DNA of 64,000 nucleotides from Pictodentalium vernedei (Eukaryota > Mollusca > Scaphopoda > Dentaliida > Dentaliidae), in contig CM062290.1 of assembly GCA_031216915.1 (NCBI GenBank), forward strand, positions 252,036,581 to 252,100,580, read 5' to 3'. The translations under genes and the position numbers were made by a program. Shown piece by piece: positions 32,106 to 43,640 of this stretch (its first letter is position 1; each line of letters begins with the position of its first letter). The notes beneath the pieces were generated by a model that saw only the letters and a program-made list of their open reading frames with translations, did no database searches and was not told the DNA's origin.

Positions 32106-33258
32106 TATAAGAGTTCTGATGATGGAAGAAGAGTTTGAGCTGGAGACACTGGTAGGTTTTGATAATATCTCAACGATTTAAATATTTTCGAATTTGCGCA
32201 ACTGGAATCGAATCGATTTGAATGATCGGAACGATTTCGAACTAAATCGAGCTGAATCGAAATTTGAATGCGGAAAGTCAGCAAATATTTTGGTTTCAAA
32301 AGTATGATAATATTTATATATATATATATTATACAACACACACAGGGCTATTTGATACACAGCCATCCTGTGAATGGACATCAGCTCATTGCAGGTACAT
32401 ATATATGTATCTATATTGGAGGGAGTGGCGCGGGGAATTTGTGGGTCGGTTCAAACATTTTTATGCCGTTGAGCATATCACAAAGACTGAAGTGTTGAGT
32501 TGGGGAAAGGTGTGGAGGTAGTTGGTACCCCACCCGCGTTGGTGCAACTGGAAAATGGGGTGTATAGTTTTTTTTCAAATATTCTTCCCTGGTATGCAGG
32601 TTGTGACCCCCCCCCCCCCCCGCCCCCACACACACACATTGGTGGAGAGGGTTGGGTATATTTCTCAAACATTTCTACAGGAAAGGCCCAGAATTGGAAG
32701 ACATGTTGGAAAAAATATGTCCCAAATGGCTTTACTTGGAGATATTTTGATGCTCGAAAGAAGTTTCACCAAGCATGGTATGTCATCTGTGATTTCATTA
32801 GTTGACGCCCAACAGACGTAGGTTTAAATATTTTTGGGGAGAACTGCAGATTGGGGGAACCGAGGCTCCCCAGCCCACATCTCGTGGCTACGTCACTGGC
32901 CAAATACACTTTCCTCCAAGTCTAATCCAAAATTGCAGTGCTAACATGTATGTTCGCAGCCCACTGTAAGTGCAATATGAGTTACTGAATGACTGAGGAA
33001 AAGTTACGATCAACGAGAAGCACTTCCGGCACTCAAGAGACTGTCATCTGATCTGAAGTACGTTCCAAAATCTCTTAACTGTACCAGTCATCCTCGTTTA
33101 TTTGGGATTACGGGCTCTTTCCTTTTGTTGACATTAACTTGACAATATCTTTTCAGTTTTGAACGGGATATGTACGACGATTATTCATACAAAAAATTAA
33201 AAAAATATTTTCATGAATATAAACACTACTCACAATGATTCATCGAATTCAGACACAT
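32106..33258. other. No gene recognised
   Basis: Contains a (TA)n tract (about 32313-32330) and C15 (32607-32621). Overlapping frames of up to 101 codons at 32264-32821, on both strands, translate the low-complexity C tract and are not supported. Confidence 0.4.
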
Positions 33259-33465
33259 TCATTTTATGGTTTTTGTTGCCAAATATTTTTAAGCAGTGGC
33301 TAATTGTGACCGCAAGTCCCGCCAATCGTTTATAACCATGTTGCCTATTTTAGAGAACTTCTACACCAGCATTGATTACCGATTCCTATTTTACCAGTAA
33401 AACAGAGATTGTTTACCACAGTGAACAAGCACTCCTGAACTCCCCTAAGTTTTCACGGGGATAAT
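33259..33465 (-). mobile_element. Repeat family J, copy 3 (diverged)
   Basis: AGTGGCTAATTGTGACCGCA, TGTTGCCTATTTTAGAGAAC, CCTATTTTACCAGTAAAACA and GTTTACCACAGTGAACAAGC follow the order of the 26165-26360 copy. Confidence 0.65.
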
Positions 33466-33594
33466 TCAGACATGATCACACTTATTGATATTGTCAAATA
33501 AGTCTATAAGAAGATTTTCACTTGTCAAGAAACTGAGTACCGAACAACCACGTGAGAATCGTAACGTTGACTCCTCTTACACCATCATGTGATA

Positions 33595-33849
33595 TTAACC
33601 CTTTACCTAACATGAAAAGCAGACGACACTTGTAAAAAAAATTCTTGAATAACTATTTTTTTTCATTTTTTGTCTCAAAAATATAGGTTACGACCCCTCA
33701 CTGGAACGAGCTCGACGAGCTCGTTCCAATGAGGTGTCATAACCTATGTTTTTGAGACAAAATTAAAAAAAAATAATGACAATTAATCTTTTTTTTTTTT
33801 TTGAGAATAGCGCTGGTCGGTTTTGTTGTTACGTTGGGTAAAGGGTTAA
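33595..33849. mobile_element. Palindromic TTAA MITE, copy A9
   Basis: TTAACCCTTTACCTAACATG to CGTTGGGTAAAGGGTTAA. The centre is CTGGAACGAGCTCGACGAGC. A T14 expansion at about 33789-33802 is local. Confidence 0.9.
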
Positions 33850-33940
33850 CACATTACGTAACGAATCGGCTGCATCCGACCGCGGAATTTACAAATTCAG
33901 CAGTTGAAAATAAATTATTTTTAAAAACATTATTAAAAAA

Positions 33941-34009
33941 TCATATCATGTGATATCTCAATGGAACGAGCTCATGAAGCTCGTTCCAATTAGGGTCACG
34001 TGATATGGT
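33941..34009. repeat. Small palindrome related to MITE A centre
   Basis: TCATATCATGTGATATCTCA pairs with a decayed TAGGGTCACGTGATATGGTT, around GGAACGAGCTCATGAAGCTC plus GTTCC. The GGAACGAGC core is shared with family A, but no TTAACCC terminus is present. It may be a distinct subfamily or a fragment. Confidence 0.6.
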
Positions 34010-34037
34010 TTCGTTGAACTTTTTAGAAAAAATATAA

Positions 34038-36027
34038 AACAAGAGGCCCCACGGGGCCTGAAGCGCTCATCTTGTACAGAACACAATTTAAACAGAGTCC
34101 AAGAATGAGTCTACATTAAGCAAGCCATCTCCACAGGCCACACTGTCAATCCTGGAGTCCATCAGGAGTGACAAAAATAATCTGGGCATCATGCCTTTTC
34201 TTCAGTTGATCAAAAGTAAAATGTAGAGCTCCCCTATGAAGCCCCTTGATACAACCTATGTGGATTAATCTTAGTACCTCTAGAGGGTACTGAATACAAA
34301 ATTTTTAATTCTTCAGCAAAATGGCCAATTCCGGCTCTCATAGAGAGCCCAAATATTAACCCAGACTCTTGATTTGAACACAGTTAAATCTGACTTCCCT
34401 AGAGATGTTGTGTACCGAATATGAAAGCATTCTGACTGTTGGATCTGAAGAAGAGAAATTGTAAAGAAATTTCTTCGAACTGCACTAAGTTCAAATGTGG
34501 GCTACCATAGTGAGCCCAAATATTGACCTATGGATCCAATTTGAACAAACTTGAATCTGACCCCCTAGAGATGTTGCATACCAAATGTGAAAGCATTCTG
34601 ACAAGTGAATCTGAAGAAGAAGATTTTTGAAGAAATTCCCTCATATTGTACTAAGTTAAATTTCATGTTCCCATATGGAGCCCAAATATTAACCTAGGCA
34701 CTCGAATTGAACAACCTGGAATCTGACCCCCCTAGAGATGTTGTATACCAAATATAAAAGCATTCCGACTGGTGGATCTGAAGAAGAAGATTTTTAAAGA
34801 AATTTTCTCATATAGCACTAAGTAAAAATTTGGGCTACCATAGTGAGCCCAAATATATACCTAGGGATTTGATTTGAACAAATTTGAATCTGTCCCCCAT
34901 AGAGATGTTGCATACCAAATATCAAAGCATTCTGATTGATGGATCTGAAGAAGAAGATTTTTTTAAATTACCCTCCATATTGAACAAAGATAAAATTTGG
35001 GCTTCCGTTGGTTTGAACAATCTAGAATCTGACCCTCATAACAATGATGGATACCAAATATTAAAAGATTCTGACTGGTGGTTCTGAAGAAGAAGATTTT
35101 TAAAGAATATTCCCCATATTACCCTATGTTAAAACTTCGGGCTCCTGTAGAGAGCCCAAATATGAACCAATGAGCTTTATTTCAACAAACTTTTATCTGA
35201 CCCCCCCCCCCCCCCCCCCCCCCCCCCTATGAATGCTGTATACCAAATATCAAAAGATTCTGATGATTGGTTCTGGAGAAAAGATTTTTTTTAATTTTTG
35301 CAAATATGCTGACTCAGCATTTTTTCGATGCCCATTACAGAACACCCTAACATAACCGATGGCAATTTTTTTTTACCATTCAATTCTACTGGTCATAAGG
35401 ATACTTCATACCAAATAAAAGCTCTCTGTTCCGTGGGGTTTGGGAAATATGGGCGTTTGAAAATATTTCTATTTTTAGCTCCCAGGGTTCCCATGGGGAT
35501 GCAGGAATTTTTTTTTTGCATGGGTCAAGTACTTATGACCCAATACTACCATAAACTAAATTTGGTTCATACCGGACCATCGGTTCAGAAAATAGAAATT
35601 TTGGGCGGGGCCAAAAATCTTACCCCTCCTATTACAAAGCCAAATATTACTTTACGAACTTCGTTTGAACAAACTTGATTCTACACCTCATATGGAAGCT
35701 CCATAGCAAATATCAAGTCATTGTACACACTGGTTCTTGAGAAGAAGATTTTTAAAATATTTTGGAGCATTTTCCCCCACTCCCTCCCTATGGGGCTGGG
35801 CATGCCGAGTTGAACAAAAATGAAATGCCCCTTTGGGACCATCACTCACACAAACTTTCACTTGAATTGGCCCAGTGGCTTTGGAGGAGAAGACCAAAAC
35901 ATGGTGTTGACGGACGACGGACGACGGACGACAGACGACGGACGACGGACGACAGACGACGGACGACGGACGACGGACGGGAAGCGATGAGATTAGCTCA
36001 GCTTGACTTTGTCAAGATGAGCTAAAA
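34038..36027 (+). mobile_element. Tandem-core element, type H, copy 2 (complete)
   Basis: The 5' end is AACAAGAGGCCCCACGGGGC followed by GAAGCGCTCATCTTG. Seven or so 160-175-bp core units follow, with GTATACCAAATAT-type blocks. The conserved right arm spans 35328-35870, the ACGACGG tract 35909-35978, and the 3' end is GACTTTGTCAAGATGAGCTA. The inner pair GCTCATCTTG and CAAGATGAGC is fully complementary here. C27 at 35201-35227 expands the short C tract found in each core unit. Open frames inside are not conserved. Confidence 0.85.
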
Positions 36028-37166
36028 ATAATATTTAAAATAATAAATTTTGATATCGTCAGCACTGGGAATAAGGTTAAACACGTGGAAAAAGAAAAAC
36101 AAATATACCAAAACAGAAATCATTATTATGGGTTTATTGATCAGTGCTTTTTTAAATTTATGTTTGAGTAGACACAAATATACAAACTAGTGTGGACGTA
36201 GATTCCTGGGGTGGAGGGGAAAACACAGTTGTTTTCGCGATAGTACATACATGTATAATCAACCCACACCCCAAGACATGTCACCGCGTCTTGAAGTTGG
36301 ATCAGATTTTTATAACGAATCTTTATTTATATCGCGATCGCCACGTGTGTATCCCTTATACAAACCAGACATTGAGGAATGTGCTAGGTACAACAAGCAT
36401 GGAATGCGACCTACCTGTAAGAACATCGTGAAAGACCGCATCTCATTGGTCGTTTCGCATTTGATTGACATTATGGCCTCAAAGACAGTTTATGACCTCT
36501 CATTTGGAACAGGAATGTTGGGCTCGTGTCCTCTATTTGCATTGGACAACATGGTTCACAGTTTTCGTCATTGGAAGAGATTTATAGGAAAGTTATCTCC
36601 CCTGACGCTGCCTGTAAATTTAAAACTAAGGGTGTGGGAGTTTCATATAAAAAATGAAATTTCGAAATGTTAAAGAATTTGTATCACCGATGTGCGCATC
36701 ATTGCATTTACAATTTGTTTTACCAATCAGTTTGACGGTTGATTGTTAATCTCTGGTGAAACCCATTTAAAATAAGAAAACGGTGTTTTCGCCATCTGTA
36801 ACTTTTTCTGTTCATTATCTCAACAGTGAGCGCATCCTGGAGTATAACACAGGCACTGTCCTTTCCATTAATATAAAAGTCTATGAGGTGAAATTTGATA
36901 ACTGTGGGAGCATAAAAATTTGCAAATTACTGTAAAAAATATTCACTAAACAAAGAGTCAAAGTGGACGATTACTGGGTGCTTCTTGACGTTACACTAAT
37001 GGATATTCTTAATGACGGATTATTTGTGAACTGATTGCGTCTGATTGGGTTGCCATAAAGCAGTTTCCTTTTTGTAACTTTTAATAAATGAAAACAACAA
37101 ACAGATCCCAGAGCTGTCCATTGCTTTCGTTTATTAAAACGAACGGAAACTTGGCTGTACATATAA
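36028..37166. other. No supported gene; one 140-codon frame
   Basis: A 140-codon plus-strand frame (36251-36673) overlaps a 79-codon frame (36192-36431). I recognise no motif, signal peptide or membrane segment in either. TATGACCTCTCATTTGGAAC (36490-36509) resembles half of the MITE A palindrome, which argues for repeat-derived sequence. Confidence 0.35.
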
Positions 37167-37167
37167 C

Positions 37168-37237
<70 letters not shown>

Positions 37238-37260
37238 CCAACAATAATAATAATAATAAT
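37168..37260 (+). repeat. AAT microsatellite flanking an element
   Basis: (AAT)n for about 90 bp with one interruption (ACACCAACAAT). Type H2 copy 2 begins directly after it, and a further (AAT)n follows the element at 38528-38546. Confidence 0.9.
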
Positions 37261-38528
37261 GAAAGTGTCAATGACACTGTAGCTTAACTTGTGTGTTGTT
37301 TTTGATGAAAAGGATGATGTTCAATGTTTATGAAAGGATTATGAAATAAGACAAGAATTGTGATAATTGGGAATATGTTCATTTCTGTTCCCTGTATGCT
37401 ATGTTTTTGATAAAAATAATATGAGATGTACACTGTACTAAAGAGCTGAGGGGTGGGTTAATATGACCTCACAGTTAATGTATGTGGCCCTCACAGTTAA
37501 CGTATATCAACGAAAGTTACCAAGTTACAGTGAAATTATTCCAAAAGGAGTCATCCTATCAAGTTACATTGAAATCCCTTCATAAATATGGCCTGTAGAC
37601 TGTGCTAAAGGTTTTCGGGCTTCGGGCCCTTGTAGCCGTCAGTTTCCCAATTGCGTCCAAATGGGACGTTCCCATCTAGACATTATATGAAGTCAACCTA
37701 CCAAGTTACAATGGAATCCCTTCATAAATATGACCTGTAGACTGTGGGCAGCCATCATGGTTGAATGATCGCAACCAAAAGGGGACATTCTCATCTGGGC
37801 ATCATCTGGAGTGATCCTACGAAGTTACAATGAAATCCCTTCATAAATATGACCTGCAGACTGTGCTCAAGGTTTTCGGGCTTCGGGCCCCTGAAGCCGT
37901 CACAGTTGACAAATCACGACCAAAAGGGGATGTCATCATCTAGGCATTATATGGAGTCAAACGAACAGGTTACAATGAAATCCTTCCATAAATATGACAT
38001 ATAGACGATGCTAAAGGCTTTGGGGTTTTGGGCTCGGGCAGCCATCAAGGCTGAATGATCGCGACCAAAAGGGGACGTTCTCATCTAGACATTATTTGGA
38101 GTCATCCTACCAAGCTACAATGAAATCCCTTCATAATTATGACCTGTAGACTGTGCTAAAGGTTTTCGGGCTTCAGGCCCATGTAGCCATCACAGTTGCC
38201 TAATGGTGCCCAAAAGGGGCTGTTCTCATCTAGACATTATATGAAGTCAACCTACCAAGTTACAACGAAATCCCTTTATAAATATGAACTGAAGACTGTG
38301 CTAAAGGTTTTCGGGCTTTGGGCTCGGGCAGCCATCATGGTTGAATGATCGCAACCAAAAGGGGACATTCTCATCTAGACATGACCCCAAACCTGCATAT
38401 GAAATTTCGTGACGACCAGACAAGAACTGCGGGGTGTAGCTAAAGGAAAATGTGAACAGACTCACAGACTAACAGACTTCCGCACGCGTGATGGCAATAG
38501 CTTATCTTGACTATGTCAAGTTAAGCTA
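37261..38528 (+). mobile_element. Tandem-core element, type H2, copy 2 (different core)
   Basis: It starts with the same hairpin GAAAGTGTCAATGACACTG and TAGCTTAACTTG. The core units are 118-152 bp, marked by CTTCATAAATATGACCTGTA (near 37569, 37721, 37839, 37985, 38132 and 38273), AAAGGTTTTCGGGCTTCGGG, CCAAAAGGGGACGTTCTCAT and CCAAGTTACAATGAAATCC. The 3' end is CTTGACTATGTCAAGTTAAG plus CTAA. The inner pair AGCTTAACTTG and CAAGTTAAGCT is perfectly complementary. The core is unrelated to that of 29565-31395. A weak CAGACTCACAGACTAACAGA stretch replaces the ACGG tract. Confidence 0.8.
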
Positions 38529-39489
38529 ATAATAATAATAATAATAAATGTTGATTAAAAGCTTTCATCGATAATTACTCATCAAAGGGGGGGGGGGGGG
38601 GCGTAAAATAAATGATCTGAAAAAGACGGGTCCATGTTTTAACCGCCACTGACGACGTGATGTCACAACTATTTTTCACCATACCATCTCAGCCAAAGTT
38701 GAGAGATCGAAAAAACTGTACTTGATGACATTTTTTTATGCAGAATCGGTCAAAAATGTTACCGACTTTCATTTGCTCAACTAGTCCCGAGCATTCGTGA
38801 ATACAGACAATTTATCTTTCCAATTTTAAAAGCACTCAAAATTATTTCTGATACTTTTACTAAAATCAATATATTTCACGCCTTCATGTGCATTACATCT
38901 TGAACTTTGAACTGTGGAAGAATTACGCATATGTTTAAACCGAGGTTCATGAACTTTCTCATCAAAACACGATTGTACGATATGCCGTATATGGTACTGA
39001 AATGCCCCCACCCCCCATCCACAAAAAGGGAGTTATGGCTGAACAAACCCCCGGGGAACTTGTAAAAATATCGAGTATTGAAACGTAATGTTGTCAATGC
39101 AAGTAAATTGAAACGAAAAGATATGTTAGATTATTTGTGTAGCTTAGGTTTGAATGAAAATAAATTGGTGTAATTTGTATATTTCTTTAGGGTTATTTGT
39201 GTTGTGTCGTATCCGATTGATGTTCTGGGATTTTACAACAAACCTTACTTCACCCGAAGTAGTGATACTACGATTTTGTGTGGGGAACCACTTTCATCCG
39301 ACCCACGTAACGGCGGGGTCCGGGTCTTCTCCAGAGAAAATTTTTGAAAATGGGAGATCAGTTTGGCCAATGTACATGTCCACCAAAATATGCTCATTGA
39401 TTTATATGAACTCATTCGAATCGTGGAAAAGAGGAGCCACTAACGGCCTATACAACAGGAGACCCACGAAGCAGCCACAGTTGCACGCA
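38529..39489. other. No gene recognised
   Basis: G15 at 38587-38601 and a 112-codon frame (39154-39492) without recognisable domain. No repeats identified. Confidence 0.4.
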
Positions 39490-39830
39490 TAAGGTACAGT
39501 ATTGTCCACGATAACACAAGGACATCCACTACCAGAGTATGTATAGGACACAGTATTGCCCGAGGTAACACATGGGCATCCACTATCAGAGTATGTATAC
39601 GGTACAGTATTGTCCACCAGAACATATTGACATCCACTACCAGAGTTCGTATAGGTACACTACTGTCCACATTAACATATGGACATCCACTACCAGAGTA
39701 TCTATAGGGTACAGTATTTTCCGCGATAACACATGGACATCCACTACCAGAGCATGTATAGGGTACAGTTTGTCCGTGATAACACATGGACATCCACTAC
39801 CACTGGTGGTGGATATCCATGTGTTAATGT
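39490..39830 (-). repeat. 55-bp minisatellite, about six units
   Basis: Units contain GGACATCCACTACCAGAG, TATGTATAGGGTACAGTA and TTGTCCACGATAACACA. Spacing of CAGTATTG-like blocks is 54-55 bp. Because 55 is not divisible by 3, the 117-codon minus-strand frame (39440-39793) cycles frames and translates repeats only. The array ends in a palindrome CCACTACCACTGGTGGTGG at about 39794-39812. Confidence 0.85.
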
Positions 39831-39925
39831 GGATAATACCGAGTTCACTGGTAAAATCAATGAAACCACCTTACGGGTGTCTCGCCTGCTTTAAGCATCC
39901 TGCTATGAAGTCCCTCTGTTGGAGA

Positions 39926-39959
<34 letters not shown>

Positions 39960-40714
39960 TTTTAAACTGAGAAAACGTACTGGCACAGATGCTTACTGGG
40001 AAACATATTTTACTTTTTATATGCAACTTCATAATAATGGTATTTTGCGACCAATGAGCCGCGCCGAAGGACTAAATGTCAAATCCACCCGACCCTCCCT
40101 TCCCGCCCATCCATACCCAGTCAAAAGCTGGGCTTTTGAACGGGAACTGCATCGACAGGACAAAGTAAAAAAGGCCTTTGCCTAACATGTTATAAGCCTG
40201 TATATCTGGCCTTAGGACGACAGTTAAAATAGCAAATGACTATTAAGGGATTTTATTCTTATACCATAGTTTCTTTTCCAACATTGACAAGGTATTTATT
40301 GTTGTATTTTCTCTACACTTGTATACAATATGAACGATGTTCCGTTAAAAGGAGTGTATGCCATATCTATTATATAAATGGGGAGTGCGTGATTCGGTAA
40401 TACAGTCACTCAATACAGCTGGAAATTCAAGGTTAAAGGGTTATAGCCCATTGTTGATGGCCATTTGTATTAGTAACATCAACATCTCACCACAACTGAG
40501 CCGGCGAGACAAACATCAAGCTTTTTAAAAATAGGGAGCGCCAGATGCGCTCCCACCACCACCCCCCCACCCCCCCCCCCACCCCCCCCCCCCCCACGCG
40601 CCCGCCTCCTGGATTTTCTCCCGACCATGGTGCACTTTTCTTGAGTCACAGTGACGTTTAAAGGCGAAACCGTGTCATCGCGTATCTTTTCATAAAGCAA
40701 CATTACAAGTTATA
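39831..40714. other. No gene; simple repeats
   Basis: TAAG repeats (39928-39957) and a long impure C/A tract (about 40547-40602) occur. No coding region supported. Confidence 0.45.
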
Positions 40715-40811
40715 GTGATGAATTGACGATAACATGGTCTGAGGTTTGTGGCTTGGAGCTAATGTTTAGCCGAACTGCAAACCTCAGACCATGTTACCGT
40801 CAATTCATCAC
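40715..40811. repeat. Hairpin, about 35-bp arms
   Basis: GTGATGAATTGACGATAACA pairs with TGTTACCGTCAATTCATCAC, and TGGTCTGAGGTTTG pairs with CAAACCTCAGACCA. Confidence 0.88.
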
Positions 40812-41859
40812 ATAACATATATGTTCCAGTAAGGCCCTACCCACATCTCAAAAACCACATCGTGAAATAAACAGGGCAACTTTTAAAGATAACAAGTTTA
40901 GTAAATAAACCTCTTGTGTCCCACACGACGTCACTGAACAAATAGTAATGTTTAATAAAGGTCGAGGTCACTCCATCTGACTTCAAATCGTAATCTGATT
41001 TGTAATTTTAACAACACTTCATTTCGGAACATCGTCTGCTGCACATGTGAAACATTTAGATAAATGACGCGGTTTGCAAGTCACCCCGTTAATGAAGTAA
41101 TTACGACACGGGCAACGTCATTTCAAATATTTCGCGTAGTAACGCCAGACGGTAACATATGCTGCGCCAGTGAACAGAAGAACTGCGTTAGCTCTCATCC
41201 AATCAAAGGGTGAGGATTTTAGTCTTATTGGAATATACAGTAACATTAACTTCCCAAGTTCTAATAGCTGGTTTGTTGCGAACTGTATGTCAGGTATTCT
41301 CTATTTAGCGAAGTGCTTAACATCAATTTTCCCCGTTGTTTTCAGTTGTTATTAATTTTATTTGTTCATTGGGTTCATTATACGATGAAAATGAACTGGA
41401 CCAATAAATTGCTTCGTATGCATCCGTTAGCGTGTATCCAGCGATTATTTGAACAATCACAGATTGATTGAATTCCAATAAATTCACTGTTTATAGGAAA
41501 CATAAAATGAAAAAAAAAATGAGATTTTAAACATATAAACCTGCATGTTTTTTTCCTGCGTTGTTCGGTTGTAAAAACATTAAAGATAATAAGTAGGTGG
41601 TTAATATTCAAAGCTGGTTCGCGGAGAACGATATTAATCCTTTGTTTACGGGTTAGATTACAAAACTTGTTTTGGGAGTAAATAGACAATTTTATTTTGT
41701 ACATTCTGAGAAAATTGCAGGAGTTTCTCTGCCACTGTCGTTGAAAAGCGTAAGAGGTGCATGTGTGGTGGGAGGGGGTGGTCAAAGGACAAATAATTTA
41801 TAATTTTCCATCATGAAGTCCACTAGTGACTACTCGGACCGGGTGTTTGAAACACACAC
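40812..41859. other. No gene recognised
   Basis: A 135-codon minus-strand frame at 41378-41785 has no recognisable domain and lies in AT-rich sequence. No repeats recognised. Confidence 0.4.
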
Positions 41860-42055
41860 AGGTCTGGTATAAAAATGAAGTCCTGACATCCTAGACTACA
41901 TGTATTTATGTATCAGTAAATGAATTTCCAAGAACTCTTCAGTTTTTATCTATAATACCGACTGACAACTATTCCAACTGCACCATCAAGGCATACCTTC
42001 GTCGGAGGCATGCCTTGATGGTGCAATTGGAATATATTTTCACTCAGGACTTGAA
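41860..42055. repeat. Repeat family D, copy 2 (uninterrupted)
   Basis: GACTACATGTATTTATG, AATTTCCAAGAACTCTTCAG and TTTTTATCTATAATACC run straight into the hairpin whose arms hold CCAACTGCACCATCAAGGCA and TGCCTTGATGGTGCAATTGG. This copy shows the arrangement before insertion at 19169-20574. Confidence 0.6.
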
Positions 42056-42197
42056 CCACCAAAGTGGAGAAAAATCAGGTTCGGCCACCCCCCACCAGCC
42101 CCAAGATCGGTCATCTTCGTGACGGCTATGGATCATAATATTGACCCTTCTTTCGTTACACTTCTGTGCACCTCACTCGTAACCCAGACCAATAGTA

Positions 42198-42511
42198 CAG
42201 TTAAAACTAGAAGTCCTGTCATGAAATGCGCACATATAGTACATCGATCTGCGCGTTAATCTACGCGTTATGACCATAGTAAGGTTATCAAATTCTGTAC
42301 ATATGGCCTGTGCACAAGCAATGTTTCAGCCAATGGACCTCCGGGTAACCCGGAGGTCCATTGGCAGAAACATTGCCTGTGTTTGTTGTGAATAACCAGG
42401 ACAGCCTGCCGTGCCTTGGATGCCATTCGATATGGCAATTGCACGCAATTCCTACGCGCAATTAAGCCTAGATAAGCGCGCCGTTCGTGGCAGGATATCT
42501 AGTTTTAACTG
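42198..42511. mobile_element. TIR MITE family F, copy 1
   Basis: The ends are CAGTTAAAACTAGAAGTCC and GGATATCTAGTTTTAACTG. TA precedes the left end. The core has AAGCAATGTTTCAGCCAATG and its complement around CCTCCGGGTAACCCGGAGG. A second copy is at 48388-48690. TA-type flanks suggest a Tc1/mariner-related source. No transposase. Confidence 0.88.
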
Positions 42512-43089
42512 TGGGGCAGCCGGGCGGCCGTTGTCTTTTTGGGAGCAGTACACAAGAGTCAGATGACTTCCAGTTAATAATCGGTATTTTCAAATTACTA
42601 TTTCGAGCTAAACCTATTATTTTACAAACTGTTCGACTTTTTTCAAATTAATAATCTATTTATTTACAAATTTCTAGTCTTGATTTATAAATTAATTATC
42701 TGGGGTGGAAGTCCTCTAAACTGGGAAACACTGATACACACGATTGGCGACACATGACGTCATACTTGCGTTATAGTCATGATAACACCGCTTTTACTGC
42801 TTATTATAATACTGTTTTTATTCCGAAATCACAGATCTCTGTTTAATAATTATTGAAATCTTTTTTACAAGTTGTTCGAAGATAGATACAAGAGTTATCG
42901 GCACCATTTTTAGAATCTTTGATATAAAATACAACTGATATGAAAAGTATCAAAATTGATCCCAAGACGAGAGGTACAAACCACACTACAATCCGAGGCG
43001 GCGAAATAGGAGGACGCAGAAGTCGCACGCCCCCACCCCCATACACACAAAAATCATCTAAAAAGCTAGATTCCAGCCACCGTTTTTGA
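42512..43089. other. No gene recognised
   Basis: AT-rich sequence with a 67-codon minus-strand frame, unsupported. Confidence 0.4.
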
Positions 43090-43180
43090 CGGTGTGCAAT
43101 GGTCTAGTGGTTTAGGTGTTGAACACCTGATTGCTAGACAGGATTGCTGACGGCTCGATTCCCGGCCGGGGATCAGAAAT
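43090..43180 (+). other. tRNA-like sequence (SINE head or tRNA pseudogene)
   Basis: An A-box-like TGGTCTAGTGGTTTAGG (43100-43116) and B-box-like GGCTCGATTCCCGGCC (43152-43167), spaced as in a tRNA gene. The acceptor ends do not pair convincingly and no SINE body landmark follows, so I read it as an orphan SINE head or a tRNA pseudogene. Confidence 0.45.
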
Positions 43181-43640
43181 CAACATTCCAAAGATTGTAC
43201 CCCTCAGTATACATGTATAAGGTACTGTCAAAAATACCATTTGAAATACGGCAAAGGTATTGGCATCTACCTGGCATTACTTTAATCGTAAAATAATACC
43301 GTTATAATACCGTATTAATCACCCTTTTGCAATGCGGACCTTTATTTTGTCCGATCTTGGGAGAAAAACCGAGGAATTGATATATGGTTTTACGCATGGC
43401 TGCAGGTTAAAGCCATTTATTGGGCTGCCTTAAACATTGACTCTTCTAAAACGAGGTAACTCTCGAAATATACGAAAGCAAGAACTAACTGGACATAATG
43501 ATTCTGAGAATCACGGACTTTTCCAGACGAGATCCCCCCAGAGTGTCTGAAGAATTGTTTTTAAGTGTATCACTAAAACACCTTCATTGATGTTCTGAGA
43601 AAGGCGGTTATAGAAGTCTCAAATGACTCAATTTAATAAA
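43181..43640. other. No gene recognised
   Basis: AT-rich sequence, no coding frame or repeat identified. Confidence 0.4.

Noticed and set aside
31472-32113. 8-bp hAT duplication around the CAGTAGGGCTGC element
   Set aside because: The flanking 8-mers GTCTTGTA and TATAAGAG do not match. Only TA repeats.
36251-36673. 140-codon open frame as a gene
   Set aside because: No recognisable domain, an overlapping frame on the same strand, and a stretch resembling the MITE A palindrome inside it.
39440-39793. Cys-rich repetitive 117-codon protein
   Set aside because: It is encoded by the 55-bp minisatellite. The unit length is not a multiple of 3, so the repeat cycles through frames.
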